The notes beneath the pieces are model-generated. The model ran no database searches, was not told where the DNA came from, and was given only the letters and a program-made list of their open reading frames with translations. Both the position numbers and the translations under genes were made by a program. This document shows, in pieces, positions 34,833 to 43,455 of a stretch of DNA of 64,000 bases. Source of the DNA: Cochleicola gelatinilyticus. GTDB taxonomy: Bacteria > Bacteroidota > Bacteroidia > Flavobacteriales > Flavobacteriaceae. Position 1 is the first letter of the stretch. Each line of letters opens with the position of its first letter. The stretch covers positions 682,001-746,000 of the forward strand of contig NZ_LRXL01000026.1 of NCBI RefSeq assembly GCF_001637325.1. Reading direction: 5' to 3'.

Positions 34833-35354
34833 TTAAAGTTTATGTTCGTAAAGGTCCTTGGCTAAACTGGCCCTTTTAAGCTTTTTATGTTTACGTATAT
34901 AACTGAAGTCGGATGGATTGTCTACCATAAGTTGGGTGTGGTAATAATTTATGTGCTCGAGAATTCCGAACGTGTTTGCCACAATTGCCCAACCTAGTGT
35001 ATCGTTAGTGAGCATGTTCCAATCATTTAGACACCATTGAAGCAAAAAAACCACGGGAATACCAGCAATGAGAGATACATTGATCTTTTTAGCGGTTGTG
35101 AACCAAGATAGATTTTTTTTCTCGTCGAAATCGACATCTGTTAATCGGTACAGTTTTAATTTCCAATACTGCTGCCCTTGCCATAAAATAAAAATGATAA
35201 GTACAAAGCCGTATAATAAAAAAACAAGATCTTGAATTGAATAGTGAAAAACAGCATAAATCGCTAACACAGGAAATGTAAAAAGGGCATGGAACCTCTC
35301 TAATGGATAGTACCACTTTAATCGATTGGTTAATTTTTGTTTTCGTGTTTGCAT
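34833..35354 (-). CDS. multi-helix membrane protein, unknown
   Basis: 173 residues from the ATG at 35354 (MQTRKQKLTNRLKWYYP). Four hydrophobic segments: about 24-42, 44-62, 95-112 and 123-140. The sequence has a Lys-rich end. An earlier in-frame TTG at 35390 would add 12 residues but no clear signal supports it. It seems to head the run of membrane-protein genes on this strand. No family recognised. Confidence 0.6.
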   Translation of the reverse strand: MQTRKQKLTNRLKWYYPLERFHALFTFPVLAIYAVFHYSIQDLVFLLYGFVLIIFILWQGQQYWKLKLYRLTDVDFDEKKNLSWFTTAKKINVSLIAGIPVVFLLQWCLNDWNMLTNDTLGWAIVANTFGILEHINYYHTQLMVDNPSDFSYIRKHKKLKRASLAKDLYEHKL

Positions 35355-35609
35355 TTCGTTTAAATTATGCTGATTGTTTTCTGAAATCAAATCTGCAATA
35401 TATTCTTCCTATATAAAAGAGAAGCCACCCCAATTTCGGAAAATTCGGGTGCTATAAAACGATCGACAACGCCCTTGATTAAAGGGATTACGTAAAACAA
35501 AGCAATGGATAAGAATGAAAATTTAAGAGAACCCTATTTTTATAAATTTAGGGTGTGGAAGCTTAATTTATAAGTAAAAAAGCTTATAATGATTACTGGA
35601 AAAGGGGGT

Positions 35610-35630
35610 GTTTTTTAGAATCTAAAAAAC
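35610..35630. repeat. 21-bp perfect palindrome
   Basis: GTTTTTTAGA and TCTAAAAAAC are perfect 10-bp arms around one base. It is 3 bases past the stop of the TPR-AraC gene at 35634. It could be a terminator stem for that gene (weak, no separate T run) or a protein-binding site. Confidence 0.45.
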
Positions 35631-35633
35631 TTA

Positions 35634-37367
35634 TTATGTAATATTTTTAATCTCTTTAATGTAAAATGAGGGGTTTAATCCGGTGTCTTTTTTAAAGTAT
35701 TTCGTAAACGAATCGGCACTTTTATAACCCAATTCTTCTGCAATAGATTGAATAGAATACGAGCGGAAGATCACATCATCTTTTAAACGAACAATGGCGT
35801 AATTAATTCGAAGATCATTAATATACGTATTGAAGTTTTTTCCGAAATGCGAATTAATCACTTTTGAAAGGTACGATGTATTCGTGCCTAATTTTTTTGC
35901 AACATGATACGAGTTGCATTCCTGCTTTAGATAATATTCTTTTTCCTCTAATTTTTTTAAACCTTCTAGAATTTGTTGTTTGGTTTCTTCTGGCACATCG
36001 GTAGTATTTGCTTCCTCTAGTACTGCATCTTTGGTATCTATGATGTCCTTGGGCTCTTCTGCCACTTTAATTTTCTGTACCAAAGCTTTAAATTTTGCTT
36101 CGTTTTTCTTTTTCTCACGGTAAAATTTTAAAAGAAAAAATAGAAGTGCTAGAATAATTAGAGAACCCCCTAATAATAAGTAGTTTAAATGATTTTGTTT
36201 TTTCTCCTTTTCGGCATATAAGGTGTTAAATTCATTTTCAAACTCTTCTCTTTCATTTCGAAGAAATTTATTTTTAGCGTCATTTTTGAATTTACTAAAC
36301 TCCTTTTGAGAAGTGAATTGCTTTTCGAAATAATAACTGGCTCTTTCAAAATCTCCGGTGTTCATATAAGCTTCGGCCAACATTTTATAATAGTCGTTCA
36401 TGAAACCCTCTTCAGATTCTAAGACTTGATAATTATCTAACCCTTGTTGTAAAATCCGTATTGCTTCGTGATAATTTTTAGTAGCAACTTCTATTTTACC
36501 AAAACTGTAAGCTTTAGATATTGGATAATTATTATGATAATCGGGGCATACCGAATACAACTTGGTGAAGAAATTTTTAGCGTCGTTGAATCTTTTTTCT
36601 TCGTAGGCAATCTCTGCGTCTAAAATATAATAATACTCAACATAGCAAGAGTCTAAAGCTTCTTTGGGGAACTTCTTTATATATCCCGAATATAATTTAG
36701 CTGAATCGATTTGCTTTAGTTTAAGATGTGAATTCCCCATCACATTATAGATATATGCTAAGGTTCCATTTTTATCTTTTATGGTATGAGAGGAATCGAT
36801 TGGTTTGTTTTCATAATAAGTTACCCCTCTCTTTCTTACCGCGATTGCCTTCTCTTCATCACCAATTAAACTGTAAACATTGGCTATTTTATTTATTGCG
36901 ACTAATTGATATCTCTCGTTATTTTTAGTTTCTGCAAGGCTTAATTGCTCTTCATAATATAATAGCGCGTTTTCTGCAGTGGTAGCAACCAATTGTACGT
37001 CACCCAAAAACCCTAAGGATCTCATTTCTAATTCAGAAAGCAAATTTTTTCTTGCAAAAGCCAGCATATCTTCTCCTTGATCATTTGCTTTTTCATACAG
37101 TTTATAATGATAATACGCTTCACCAATAAATTCCATACCAAACCATTGTTCGGTTTTGTTATGCTCTCTTTCCGCTTTTAAAATATAGGCTTTGGCGGTA
37201 GTAATAACTTTATCTTGGCTTCTATATTCGTATGTTATAATTGTATCTCTAAGGGCATCGAAAGACATTTGAGAAAGAGCATCATCACTTTGAGAATAAG
37301 AAAAAATTATGCTAGTAAAAACAAAAAAGAGAAGTAGAACATATTTCATACTAAATAAGTGATTCAA
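35634..37367 (-). CDS. TPR-transmembrane-AraC regulator, copy 1
   Basis: 577 residues. Signal-like N-terminus (MKYVLLLFFVFTSIIFSYSQ in the second Met reading), a periplasmic TPR array (about residues 70-350, with pairs such as YEKANDQGEDMLAFARKN and DFERASYYFEKQF), one helix at 394-413 (LNYLLLGGSLIILALLFFLL), and a cytoplasmic AraC helix-turn-helix at about 470-575 (SIQSIAEELGYKSADSFTKYF). Such proteins sense something outside and bind DNA inside. It is the tandem paralogue of the gene at 37545: the last 70 residues are identical bar the end, while the TPR parts differ. Promoter box at 37395-37402. Confidence 0.88.
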   Translation of the reverse strand: MNHLFSMKYVLLLFFVFTSIIFSYSQSDDALSQMSFDALRDTIITYEYRSQDKVITTAKAYILKAEREHNKTEQWFGMEFIGEAYYHYKLYEKANDQGEDMLAFARKNLLSELEMRSLGFLGDVQLVATTAENALLYYEEQLSLAETKNNERYQLVAINKIANVYSLIGDEEKAIAVRKRGVTYYENKPIDSSHTIKDKNGTLAYIYNVMGNSHLKLKQIDSAKLYSGYIKKFPKEALDSCYVEYYYILDAEIAYEEKRFNDAKNFFTKLYSVCPDYHNNYPISKAYSFGKIEVATKNYHEAIRILQQGLDNYQVLESEEGFMNDYYKMLAEAYMNTGDFERASYYFEKQFTSQKEFSKFKNDAKNKFLRNEREEFENEFNTLYAEKEKKQNHLNYLLLGGSLIILALLFFLLKFYREKKKNEAKFKALVQKIKVAEEPKDIIDTKDAVLEEANTTDVPEETKQQILEGLKKLEEKEYYLKQECNSYHVAKKLGTNTSYLSKVINSHFGKNFNTYINDLRINYAIVRLKDDVIFRSYSIQSIAEELGYKSADSFTKYFKKDTGLNPSFYIKEIKNIT

Positions 37368-37394
37368 AAATGGAGTATTGCTGAGACACGTGGG

Positions 37395-37412
37395 TAAAGA
37401 TACTATTTAAAA
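37395..37412 (-). promoter_or_regulatory. promoter of TPR-AraC copy 1
   Basis: The minus strand reads TTTTAAATAGTATCTTTA; TATCTTTA (37395-37402) is a -7 type box. The 17 bases TTTTAAATAGTATCTTT occur identically in front of the paralogue at 39251. Confidence 0.5.
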
Positions 37413-37544
37413 TAAAATTGTTCTTAGCATAAGTAATGAGAGTGTAGTGGCACGTGCACTATACGTATTCATAAAGCGAAAGTTAAAAGAACCCTGTTAT
37501 AAGGATGTTTTATGAGTTAACATTTGGGTAATAATGCTGAAAAG

Positions 37545-39251
37545 TCATGCTATATTTTTAATCTCCTTTATATAAAACGACGGATTTAACCCTGTGTCTT
37601 TTTTAAAGTATTTTGTGAACGAATCGGCACTTTTATAACCTAATTCTTCAGCAATTGATTGAATAGAATACGATCGAAAAATCACATCATCCTTTAGACG
37701 TACAATGGCGTAATTAATTCGAAGATCATTAATATAGGTGTTGAAATTTTTTCCGAAGTGTGCATTCACTACTTTCGAAAGATAGGAAGTGTTCGTATTT
37801 ATTTTTTTCGCTACGTTGTAAGAATTGCATTCTTGTTTTAGAAAGTATTCTTTGTTTTCTAATTTTTTAAGTCCCTCAAGAATTTGTTGTTTCGTTTCTT
37901 CAGGAATATCTGTAGTATTCGATTCCTCCAAGATTTGATCTTTAGTATCGATAATATTTTCGGGCTTTTCTGCACGCTCAATTTTCTTCAAAAGAGCTTC
38001 AAATTTTGCTTCATTACTCTTTTTATCACGGTAGAATTTTAAAAGAAAGAAAAGCAATGTGAGAATTATAAGAGAACCACCTAATAGAAAATAATTGAGA
38101 GTATTCTGTTTCTCGTCCTTTTCTTCCTTAAGTGCCTGTAATTCATTTTCAAACTCGCGAAGTTCTTTATTGCGAAACGAAGAATTTAAAGTGTCTTTTA
38201 TTTTAGCAAACTCTTTGATACTATGTACATGCTTTTGATAATAATAACTCGCTTTTTCAAGATTTTTTTCTTCTTTATATGCATTCGCAAGAACTAAATA
38301 AAAATCGTCCATAAAGCCTTCTTCTTTATCAGAAACCTCATACGTCGAAAAGCCATCCTCTAAATAAGATATAGTTTTTTTAAAATCCTTTTTTCCTGCA
38401 TACACTTTTGCATAGTACCCTCCAACAATCATACTATCAAATTTTGTTAAAGGCCTGCAGTATCGCATAGAATAATCAAGACTCTTTTTTGCTTCATCAT
38501 ATTTTTTCTTTAAAATTTCTGCGTGTCCTAATTGAACATACAACGTTCTAATCATACAAGAGTCTTTTTTATTTTTTAAAACCTGTTGTAAGTTTTTATT
38601 AATGTAATGATATGCAGAATCTCCATTTTTAGCTTTTAAAAAGGTATCTCCAATACTGTTTTCAGCTAATAGAACTAAATGTTGTTTTTGTTTTTTTGGA
38701 AGATCATTAAATCCTTCAATACGTTTTATCATGCGATGTTGAGAATTTATAGCCGAAATATAGTTTCCTTCAATCGCTTGGAACAGGCTAATAAAATATG
38801 TCGCAATTTGAATACTATTAATATCTTCATTTCTTTCTGCTATCGCTAATGAATTTTCAAATAGCCTTAGTCCTCTACTAAAGGTCCCCGCTTTTATGTA
38901 GGTCATGCCTGCCATCTGATAGGTACGGCTGTAATATTTTGTTAATTCATTTTCTTCAGTAAAAGATAGTAATCGCTCAGAAGCACGAATAGCCTTATCA
39001 TGATCGTTAGCTTGAGAATAGACGATTGCAAACGCCTCAAGCCCTAGATAATTTTGTTCAACGTCCTTTTCTTCTTGAGCTTTTTTTAAATAAATTTTAG
39101 ATGCAGATAGTGCTACCGCTGTATCACGCAGAATATATTTATTTATTATTCCACTTAACTCCTTATATGATTTATCTGCTAGGGTATCATTTTGAGCAGT
39201 CGAAGAGACAAGTGTCGATAAGAAAAAAAATAAGGAAAGAAAATACTTCAT
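37545..39251 (-). CDS. TPR-transmembrane-AraC regulator, copy 2
   Basis: 568 residues with the same layout as its neighbour: a signal-like start (MKYFLSLFFFLSTLVSSTAQ), TPR repeats (about 55-345), one helix at 385-404 and an AraC domain at the C-terminus. The final 70 residues (from HFGKNFNTYI to EIKNI) are identical to the gene downstream apart from the very last residue. DNA in that region differs at many silent positions, so the identity reflects selection on the protein. The sensor halves share only scattered residues, so the two may respond to different signals but bind the same DNA. Confidence 0.88.
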   Translation of the reverse strand: MKYFLSLFFFLSTLVSSTAQNDTLADKSYKELSGIINKYILRDTAVALSASKIYLKKAQEEKDVEQNYLGLEAFAIVYSQANDHDKAIRASERLLSFTEENELTKYYSRTYQMAGMTYIKAGTFSRGLRLFENSLAIAERNEDINSIQIATYFISLFQAIEGNYISAINSQHRMIKRIEGFNDLPKKQKQHLVLLAENSIGDTFLKAKNGDSAYHYINKNLQQVLKNKKDSCMIRTLYVQLGHAEILKKKYDEAKKSLDYSMRYCRPLTKFDSMIVGGYYAKVYAGKKDFKKTISYLEDGFSTYEVSDKEEGFMDDFYLVLANAYKEEKNLEKASYYYQKHVHSIKEFAKIKDTLNSSFRNKELREFENELQALKEEKDEKQNTLNYFLLGGSLIILTLLFFLLKFYRDKKSNEAKFEALLKKIERAEKPENIIDTKDQILEESNTTDIPEETKQQILEGLKKLENKEYFLKQECNSYNVAKKINTNTSYLSKVVNAHFGKNFNTYINDLRINYAIVRLKDDVIFRSYSIQSIAEELGYKSADSFTKYFKKDTGLNPSFYIKEIKNIA

Positions 39252-39292
39252 ATTCTATTGGTAGCGTTTGCAGATAAAACGTAACAAAAACC

Positions 39293-39309
39293 AAAGATAC
39301 TATTTAAAA
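39293..39309 (-). promoter_or_regulatory. promoter of TPR-AraC copy 2
   Basis: Minus strand TTTTAAATAGTATCTTT, identical over 17 bases to the site before copy 1; TATCTTTG is the -7 box. It overlaps the stop codon region of the radical SAM gene (39304). Confidence 0.5.
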
Positions 39310-40380
39310 CAAACGCATTTGTGGATTTTTTAGTTGCTGGTAATGTTCCGTTTCCAAGGGTAAAATTCCTTCTTTCGGAAGATATTTTTTACGTGCGATA
39401 TGCATCGTAGTTTTTATTTGTTCTGAAATTGTTCCTTCACCTCGCATACGTCTTCCCCACTGACTATCATTTAAAGTACCACCGTGACACTCTGCTATTT
39501 GGTTTAAAATGCGGTCCGCTCTATCGGGAATGGTCTTTCGTGCCCAGTCTTCAAAAATGGTAGCAATTTGTCCGTTGAGCCGTACGATAGTATATGCCAC
39601 ATCTTTTGCTCCTAATTCTGAAACTTTTTTTACTAAAGGTAGAATTTCATGACTATTTAAAGAAGGAATAATCGGCGCCATCATTACCCGTACGGGGATG
39701 TTGTTTTCTGAAAGTACCTCTACTGTTTTTAGCCGCTGCTTTATAGTTGCAGTTCGGGGCTCTAAAAGACGTCGGGTAGTTTCAGAAAGCGATGTAATAC
39801 TAACGTTTACCTGTATTAAATTAAACTTTGCCAACTCTTTTAAAATATCAAGGTCTCGCAAAACCAAAGAATTTTTAGTGATAATTCCGACAGGATGTTT
39901 CCATTTTAAAAAAACCGCTAGACATTTTCGGGTAATCTGAAGCTTTTTCTCAATTGGCTGATAGCAGTCGGTATTTCCAGAAAACACAATAGGATATGGC
40001 TTCCAATTTTTACTTTTTAATTTTTCTTCTAAAAGTTCGGGTGCATTCTTTTTTATTAGAATGGTTCGTTCAAAATCAAGGCCAGCTCCATATCCCCAAT
40101 ACTCATGACTATTGCGAGCATAACAATACACACATCCATGCTCACACCCTTGATATGGATTTGCAGAGAAACCCATTCCTACATCGGGACTATTCACTTT
40201 ATTAACGAGCGATTTGGGAAACACATCGATGTATTTCGTTTTATTCGTATCGGCTACTTCTCCTTCAATTTCACAATAATTTAGAAAATCATCCCGCATT
40301 TCATGACTTAGTTCAAAGAAGCGATTATGCACTTTTTGCTGAGCACCACGACCTTTAAGACTATTTTGAGTTTTAGACAT
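39304..40380 (-). CDS. PA0069-family radical SAM protein
   Basis: 358 residues. The 4Fe-4S site CxxxCxxC is C79-E-H-G-C83-V-Y-C86 in YQGCEHGCVYCYARNSHEYW, and FSGNTDCYQPIE plus NGQIATIFEDWARK are typical of the SplB/PA0069 family. Function of this family is unknown; some members relate to DNA photoproduct repair. Its start codon is directly after a hairpin with a T run, so its expression may depend on read-through or its own promoter. Confidence 0.9.
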   Translation of the reverse strand: MSKTQNSLKGRGAQQKVHNRFFELSHEMRDDFLNYCEIEGEVADTNKTKYIDVFPKSLVNKVNSPDVGMGFSANPYQGCEHGCVYCYARNSHEYWGYGAGLDFERTILIKKNAPELLEEKLKSKNWKPYPIVFSGNTDCYQPIEKKLQITRKCLAVFLKWKHPVGIITKNSLVLRDLDILKELAKFNLIQVNVSITSLSETTRRLLEPRTATIKQRLKTVEVLSENNIPVRVMMAPIIPSLNSHEILPLVKKVSELGAKDVAYTIVRLNGQIATIFEDWARKTIPDRADRILNQIAECHGGTLNDSQWGRRMRGEGTISEQIKTTMHIARKKYLPKEGILPLETEHYQQLKNPQMRLF

Positions 40381-40413
40381 AAAAAAACTTTGAAAAGCGA
40401 ACTCTTCAAAGTT
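40381..40413 (-). terminator. terminator abutting the next start codon
   Basis: On the minus strand AACTTTGAA (40405-40413) and TTCAAAGTT (40386-40394) form a 9-bp stem followed by T residues to 40381. The radical SAM ATG follows at once at 40380. It should end the enoyl-CoA hydratase transcript (stop at 40464). Confidence 0.6.
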
Positions 40414-40463
40414 AATTTAATTTTGGACTTATTCCAAGTTAAAATGGAAATATTCCTAGTTGT

Positions 40464-41246
40464 TTATTGTCCTGGAAATTTTGGCTTTCTTTTATCTAAA
40501 AAAGCAGTTGTTCCTTCGTGAAAATCGGCAGTTCCAAAGCATTTTCCAAATTCTGTTATTTCTGTGTCAAAACCATTTTCTCCATCTTCGTATCCTGCAT
40601 TAATAGCTGCGATCGCTGAAGCAATTGCCACTGAAGAATTACGCATTATTTTATTGGCTATTCCTTGTGTAAACTCGATAAGTTCTTCTGGTGCAACCAC
40701 GTGATTTACAAGTCCATATTGAAGTGCTTGGTTCGCATCTATCATTCCTGCGGTCATGATCATTTCCATCGCACGACCCTTTCCAACTAATTGCGGTAAG
40801 CGTTGTGTTCCACCATAGCCTGGAATAACTCCCAAAGAAACTTCGGGTAGTCCCATTTTAGCGTTATCACTAGCAATTCTAAAATGTGCCGCCATAGCCA
40901 ATTCAAGTCCACCTCCTAAAGCAAACCCATTTACGGCTGCTATAACTGGTGTTGAAAGGTTTGCTACAAAATCAAAAAGCATGGCCTGCCCTTGCGCTGC
41001 TAGTTGCCCGCCTTCAGCAACAGAAAAATCAGCAAATTCACTAATATCAGCTCCAGCTACAAAAGCTTTTTCTCCAGTTCCCGTAATTATAATTACTTTC
41101 ACATCAGAGGCAGCATCTGCTGCTTTAAAAGCATTGTGTAATTCTTTTATTGTCTCGCTATTAAGTGCATTTAATTTTGAAGGCCTATTAATTGTAATGG
41201 TAGCGATTCCCGATTGGGAGTCTGAAAGTAAATTTTCGTACTTCAT
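40464..41246 (-). CDS. enoyl-CoA hydratase/isomerase (crotonase)
   Basis: 260 residues of crotonase fold. The oxyanion-hole stretch AFVAGADISEFADF (around residue 62) and the two catalytic Glu regions FALGGGLELAMAAHF and GLPEVSLGVIPGYGGTQRL are all present. It hydrates enoyl-CoA in fatty-acid breakdown or a related pathway. Length is normal (260). No beta-oxidation partners are adjacent. Confidence 0.92.
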   Translation of the reverse strand: MKYENLLSDSQSGIATITINRPSKLNALNSETIKELHNAFKAADAASDVKVIIITGTGEKAFVAGADISEFADFSVAEGGQLAAQGQAMLFDFVANLSTPVIAAVNGFALGGGLELAMAAHFRIASDNAKMGLPEVSLGVIPGYGGTQRLPQLVGKGRAMEMIMTAGMIDANQALQYGLVNHVVAPEELIEFTQGIANKIMRNSSVAIASAIAAINAGYEDGENGFDTEITEFGKCFGTADFHEGTTAFLDKRKPKFPGQ

Positions 41247-41300
41247 TTTGATAAGATTAAGTTTGTTTTATTATTTAGGGTAGCCAAATTTACAAAAAAC

Positions 41301-42767
41301 TTAGATTACTCTGGGGATGTTCACTTTAAAAGTAGTTCGCTGTGTTTCATCGGTTTCCAAAATAATTGTGCCATTGTAGGTTTCTACAATTTTCTTTACC
41401 ATAGCTAGGCCGAGTCCCATTCCACTTGATTTAGTGGTAAATTTAGGTTCGAAGATTTTATCGATATGATCTTCTGCAACACCAATTCCATTATCGGTAA
41501 CACATATTGAAATAGATGCAATTTCAGTAAAGACCCTAACTTCGATCCTCGGTTCTTGCGGAGGCTTTTGTTCAATTGCCTGTATACTATTCTTAACAAG
41601 GTTTGTGATAACCCGAATTAATTGCGTTCGATCAAATTTTGCAGTAATATTTTCTTCTTCGGAAAAGAAATAAATAAAATCTTCATTAAAAATATCTAGT
41701 GCTAATTTTGTGATCTTTACAACATTAAGCATCTCGTCCTGCTGCGCTGGCATTTTAGCATAAGTTGAAAACGCAGAAGCAATCGAACTCATCGTGTCTA
41801 TTTGCTGAATTAGCGTATTACTGTACTCGTTTATTTTAGTGTGTATCTCTGGGTCTGAAGGGTCAAATTTGCGCTGAAAACTTTGTACCGTTAAACGCAT
41901 AGGTGTCAACGGATTTTTAATTTCATGAGCTACCTGTTTTGCCATTTCTCGCCAGGCTGCTTCCCGTTCGCTAGCAGCCAGTTGTGCCGCACTGTTTTCT
42001 AATTCGTCGATCATCCCGTTGTATGCGTTTACTAAGGTTGAGATCTCTTCAGAGGCGCTGGAAACCTGTATTTTTTTGTTTCGTTTATTTAAACGAGTTT
42101 CGGTGATCTTTTCGCTAATCTCATTTAAAGACCGCGTAATATATTTTGATAAGAAATATGCTAGTATAAAAGCGACCAGCAACATAAATAAATACGCAAT
42201 TGCCAATCGTGTTAAAAACTCTTTCATCTCTCTATTGATGAAATTATCATCTTCAATATATGGGAGGTTTAAAATTGCTAACGGTTTAAAATAACTGTCG
42301 GTTATAAACGTATAAGAGGATTGATATTCTTGTCCGTCTTCAGAAAACTGTTCGACAAAACTTTTACTTGGTGAGTTCTGAAGAGCGTCTAGCGCCCTTG
42401 GAGGCATCTTTAGGTCGGTGGCAGTACTGTCTTTAAAAAAGGAAATACGAGACGATTTTAATAAATCACCATTTAGATCATATAAATAAATTTCTAAGTT
42501 ATGAATGTCTTTCAGTTCGAAAATCTTCTCTTTAAATATTAAAGGAATCTGTTTTGTTTCTACCGGATACGTAGTGGTTTTTAAAACATAATTAATATTT
42601 TCACGTATAGCGGCTTCTTTCCGAAGTAATCGCTCAGCATGATAATCTTCTGCTTCTTCACGGTATTGTATTACTGTTACAATAGCAATTAATACCGAAG
42701 CTCCTACAACCAAAAAGATCATCGATAAAAAAATACGAGTTCGTAAGGACTTGGTGAAAAACTTCAT
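41301..42767 (-). CDS. HAMP-containing sensor histidine kinase (NtrY-like)
   Basis: 488 residues. A first helix (about 12-33), an extracytoplasmic sensor region, a second helix (about 188-207), a HAMP linker, and a HisKA/HATPase_c core. The phosphorylated His is H281 in KQVAHEIKNPLTPMRL; N box LVKNSIQA, G1 DNGIGV and G2 KSSGMGLGLAMVKKI follow. A two-component sensor in the NtrY group. No response-regulator gene is adjacent in this window, so the partner is elsewhere. Confidence 0.92.
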   Translation of the reverse strand: MKFFTKSLRTRIFLSMIFLVVGASVLIAIVTVIQYREEAEDYHAERLLRKEAAIRENINYVLKTTTYPVETKQIPLIFKEKIFELKDIHNLEIYLYDLNGDLLKSSRISFFKDSTATDLKMPPRALDALQNSPSKSFVEQFSEDGQEYQSSYTFITDSYFKPLAILNLPYIEDDNFINREMKEFLTRLAIAYLFMLLVAFILAYFLSKYITRSLNEISEKITETRLNKRNKKIQVSSASEEISTLVNAYNGMIDELENSAAQLAASEREAAWREMAKQVAHEIKNPLTPMRLTVQSFQRKFDPSDPEIHTKINEYSNTLIQQIDTMSSIASAFSTYAKMPAQQDEMLNVVKITKLALDIFNEDFIYFFSEEENITAKFDRTQLIRVITNLVKNSIQAIEQKPPQEPRIEVRVFTEIASISICVTDNGIGVAEDHIDKIFEPKFTTKSSGMGLGLAMVKKIVETYNGTIILETDETQRTTFKVNIPRVI

Positions 42768-42844
42768 ACTATGGTAAACTGGATTGGAAAGATAGCAATA
42801 ATTAGACCGTTCTGTATCTCTGTGTAATTTTTCTAATTACAGCA

Positions 42845-43378
42845 CTACCGCTCTCGAAGTCGTTTGTAAAATTTATAGCCAAGCATTAATACTATTGAAA
42901 ATGCAATAATACCCACGACACCATAAATCCAATTGATTGCATTTCTAAGGGTTACTAAAAAGACCACCGCAAATAGAATAATAGTGGCGCCTTCATTAAA
43001 CAAACGCATAAAGTTCGAAGAATGCTTCACCACATCGTTTTGCAGTTGTTTAAAAATTAAATGACACTTTATATGGTAGGCAATTAATAGCACTACAAAG
43101 ACCAGTTTTACCTGCATCCAGGCATCGGTTAGGTAAAAGGTACGCATTGAAATTAGCCATATGGCAAAGAAAAGTGCAAGCACCATGGAAGGCCAAGTAA
43201 TAATATACCACAATCGTTTCGCCATGATCTTAAATTGAGCTCCTAAAATTTCTTTTTCCGGCGATGGTTTTTTAGTGGCTTCAATTTGATACACAAACAG
43301 TCGCACAATGTAAAAAAGCCCGGCAAACCAGGTAATGACAAAAATTAAATGAAGAGATTTTATATAATTATATTCCAT
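42845..43378 (-). CDS. hemJ: protoporphyrinogen oxidase HemJ (CopD-like)
   Basis: 177 residues with four or five helices and the HemJ pattern: H10 in the first helix (SLHLIFVITWFAGLFYIVRLFVY), RLWYIITWPSMVL, and the conserved Lys in WMQVKLVFVVLLIAYH. HemJ oxidises protoporphyrinogen IX in the inner membrane of bacteria that lack HemG or HemY. It lies about 6 kb from the heme gene cluster. CopD-type copper proteins are related, but the single conserved His and the heme context favour HemJ. Confidence 0.82.
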   Translation of the reverse strand: MEYNYIKSLHLIFVITWFAGLFYIVRLFVYQIEATKKPSPEKEILGAQFKIMAKRLWYIITWPSMVLALFFAIWLISMRTFYLTDAWMQVKLVFVVLLIAYHIKCHLIFKQLQNDVVKHSSNFMRLFNEGATIILFAVVFLVTLRNAINWIYGVVGIIAFSIVLMLGYKFYKRLRER

Positions 43379-43455
43379 GTAAAGAAGCTTCAGTCAACGG
43401 GTGTAAAGGTATAGAAAACCACTCACAAAAAGCCGTTGCATTACATTCACATCAC

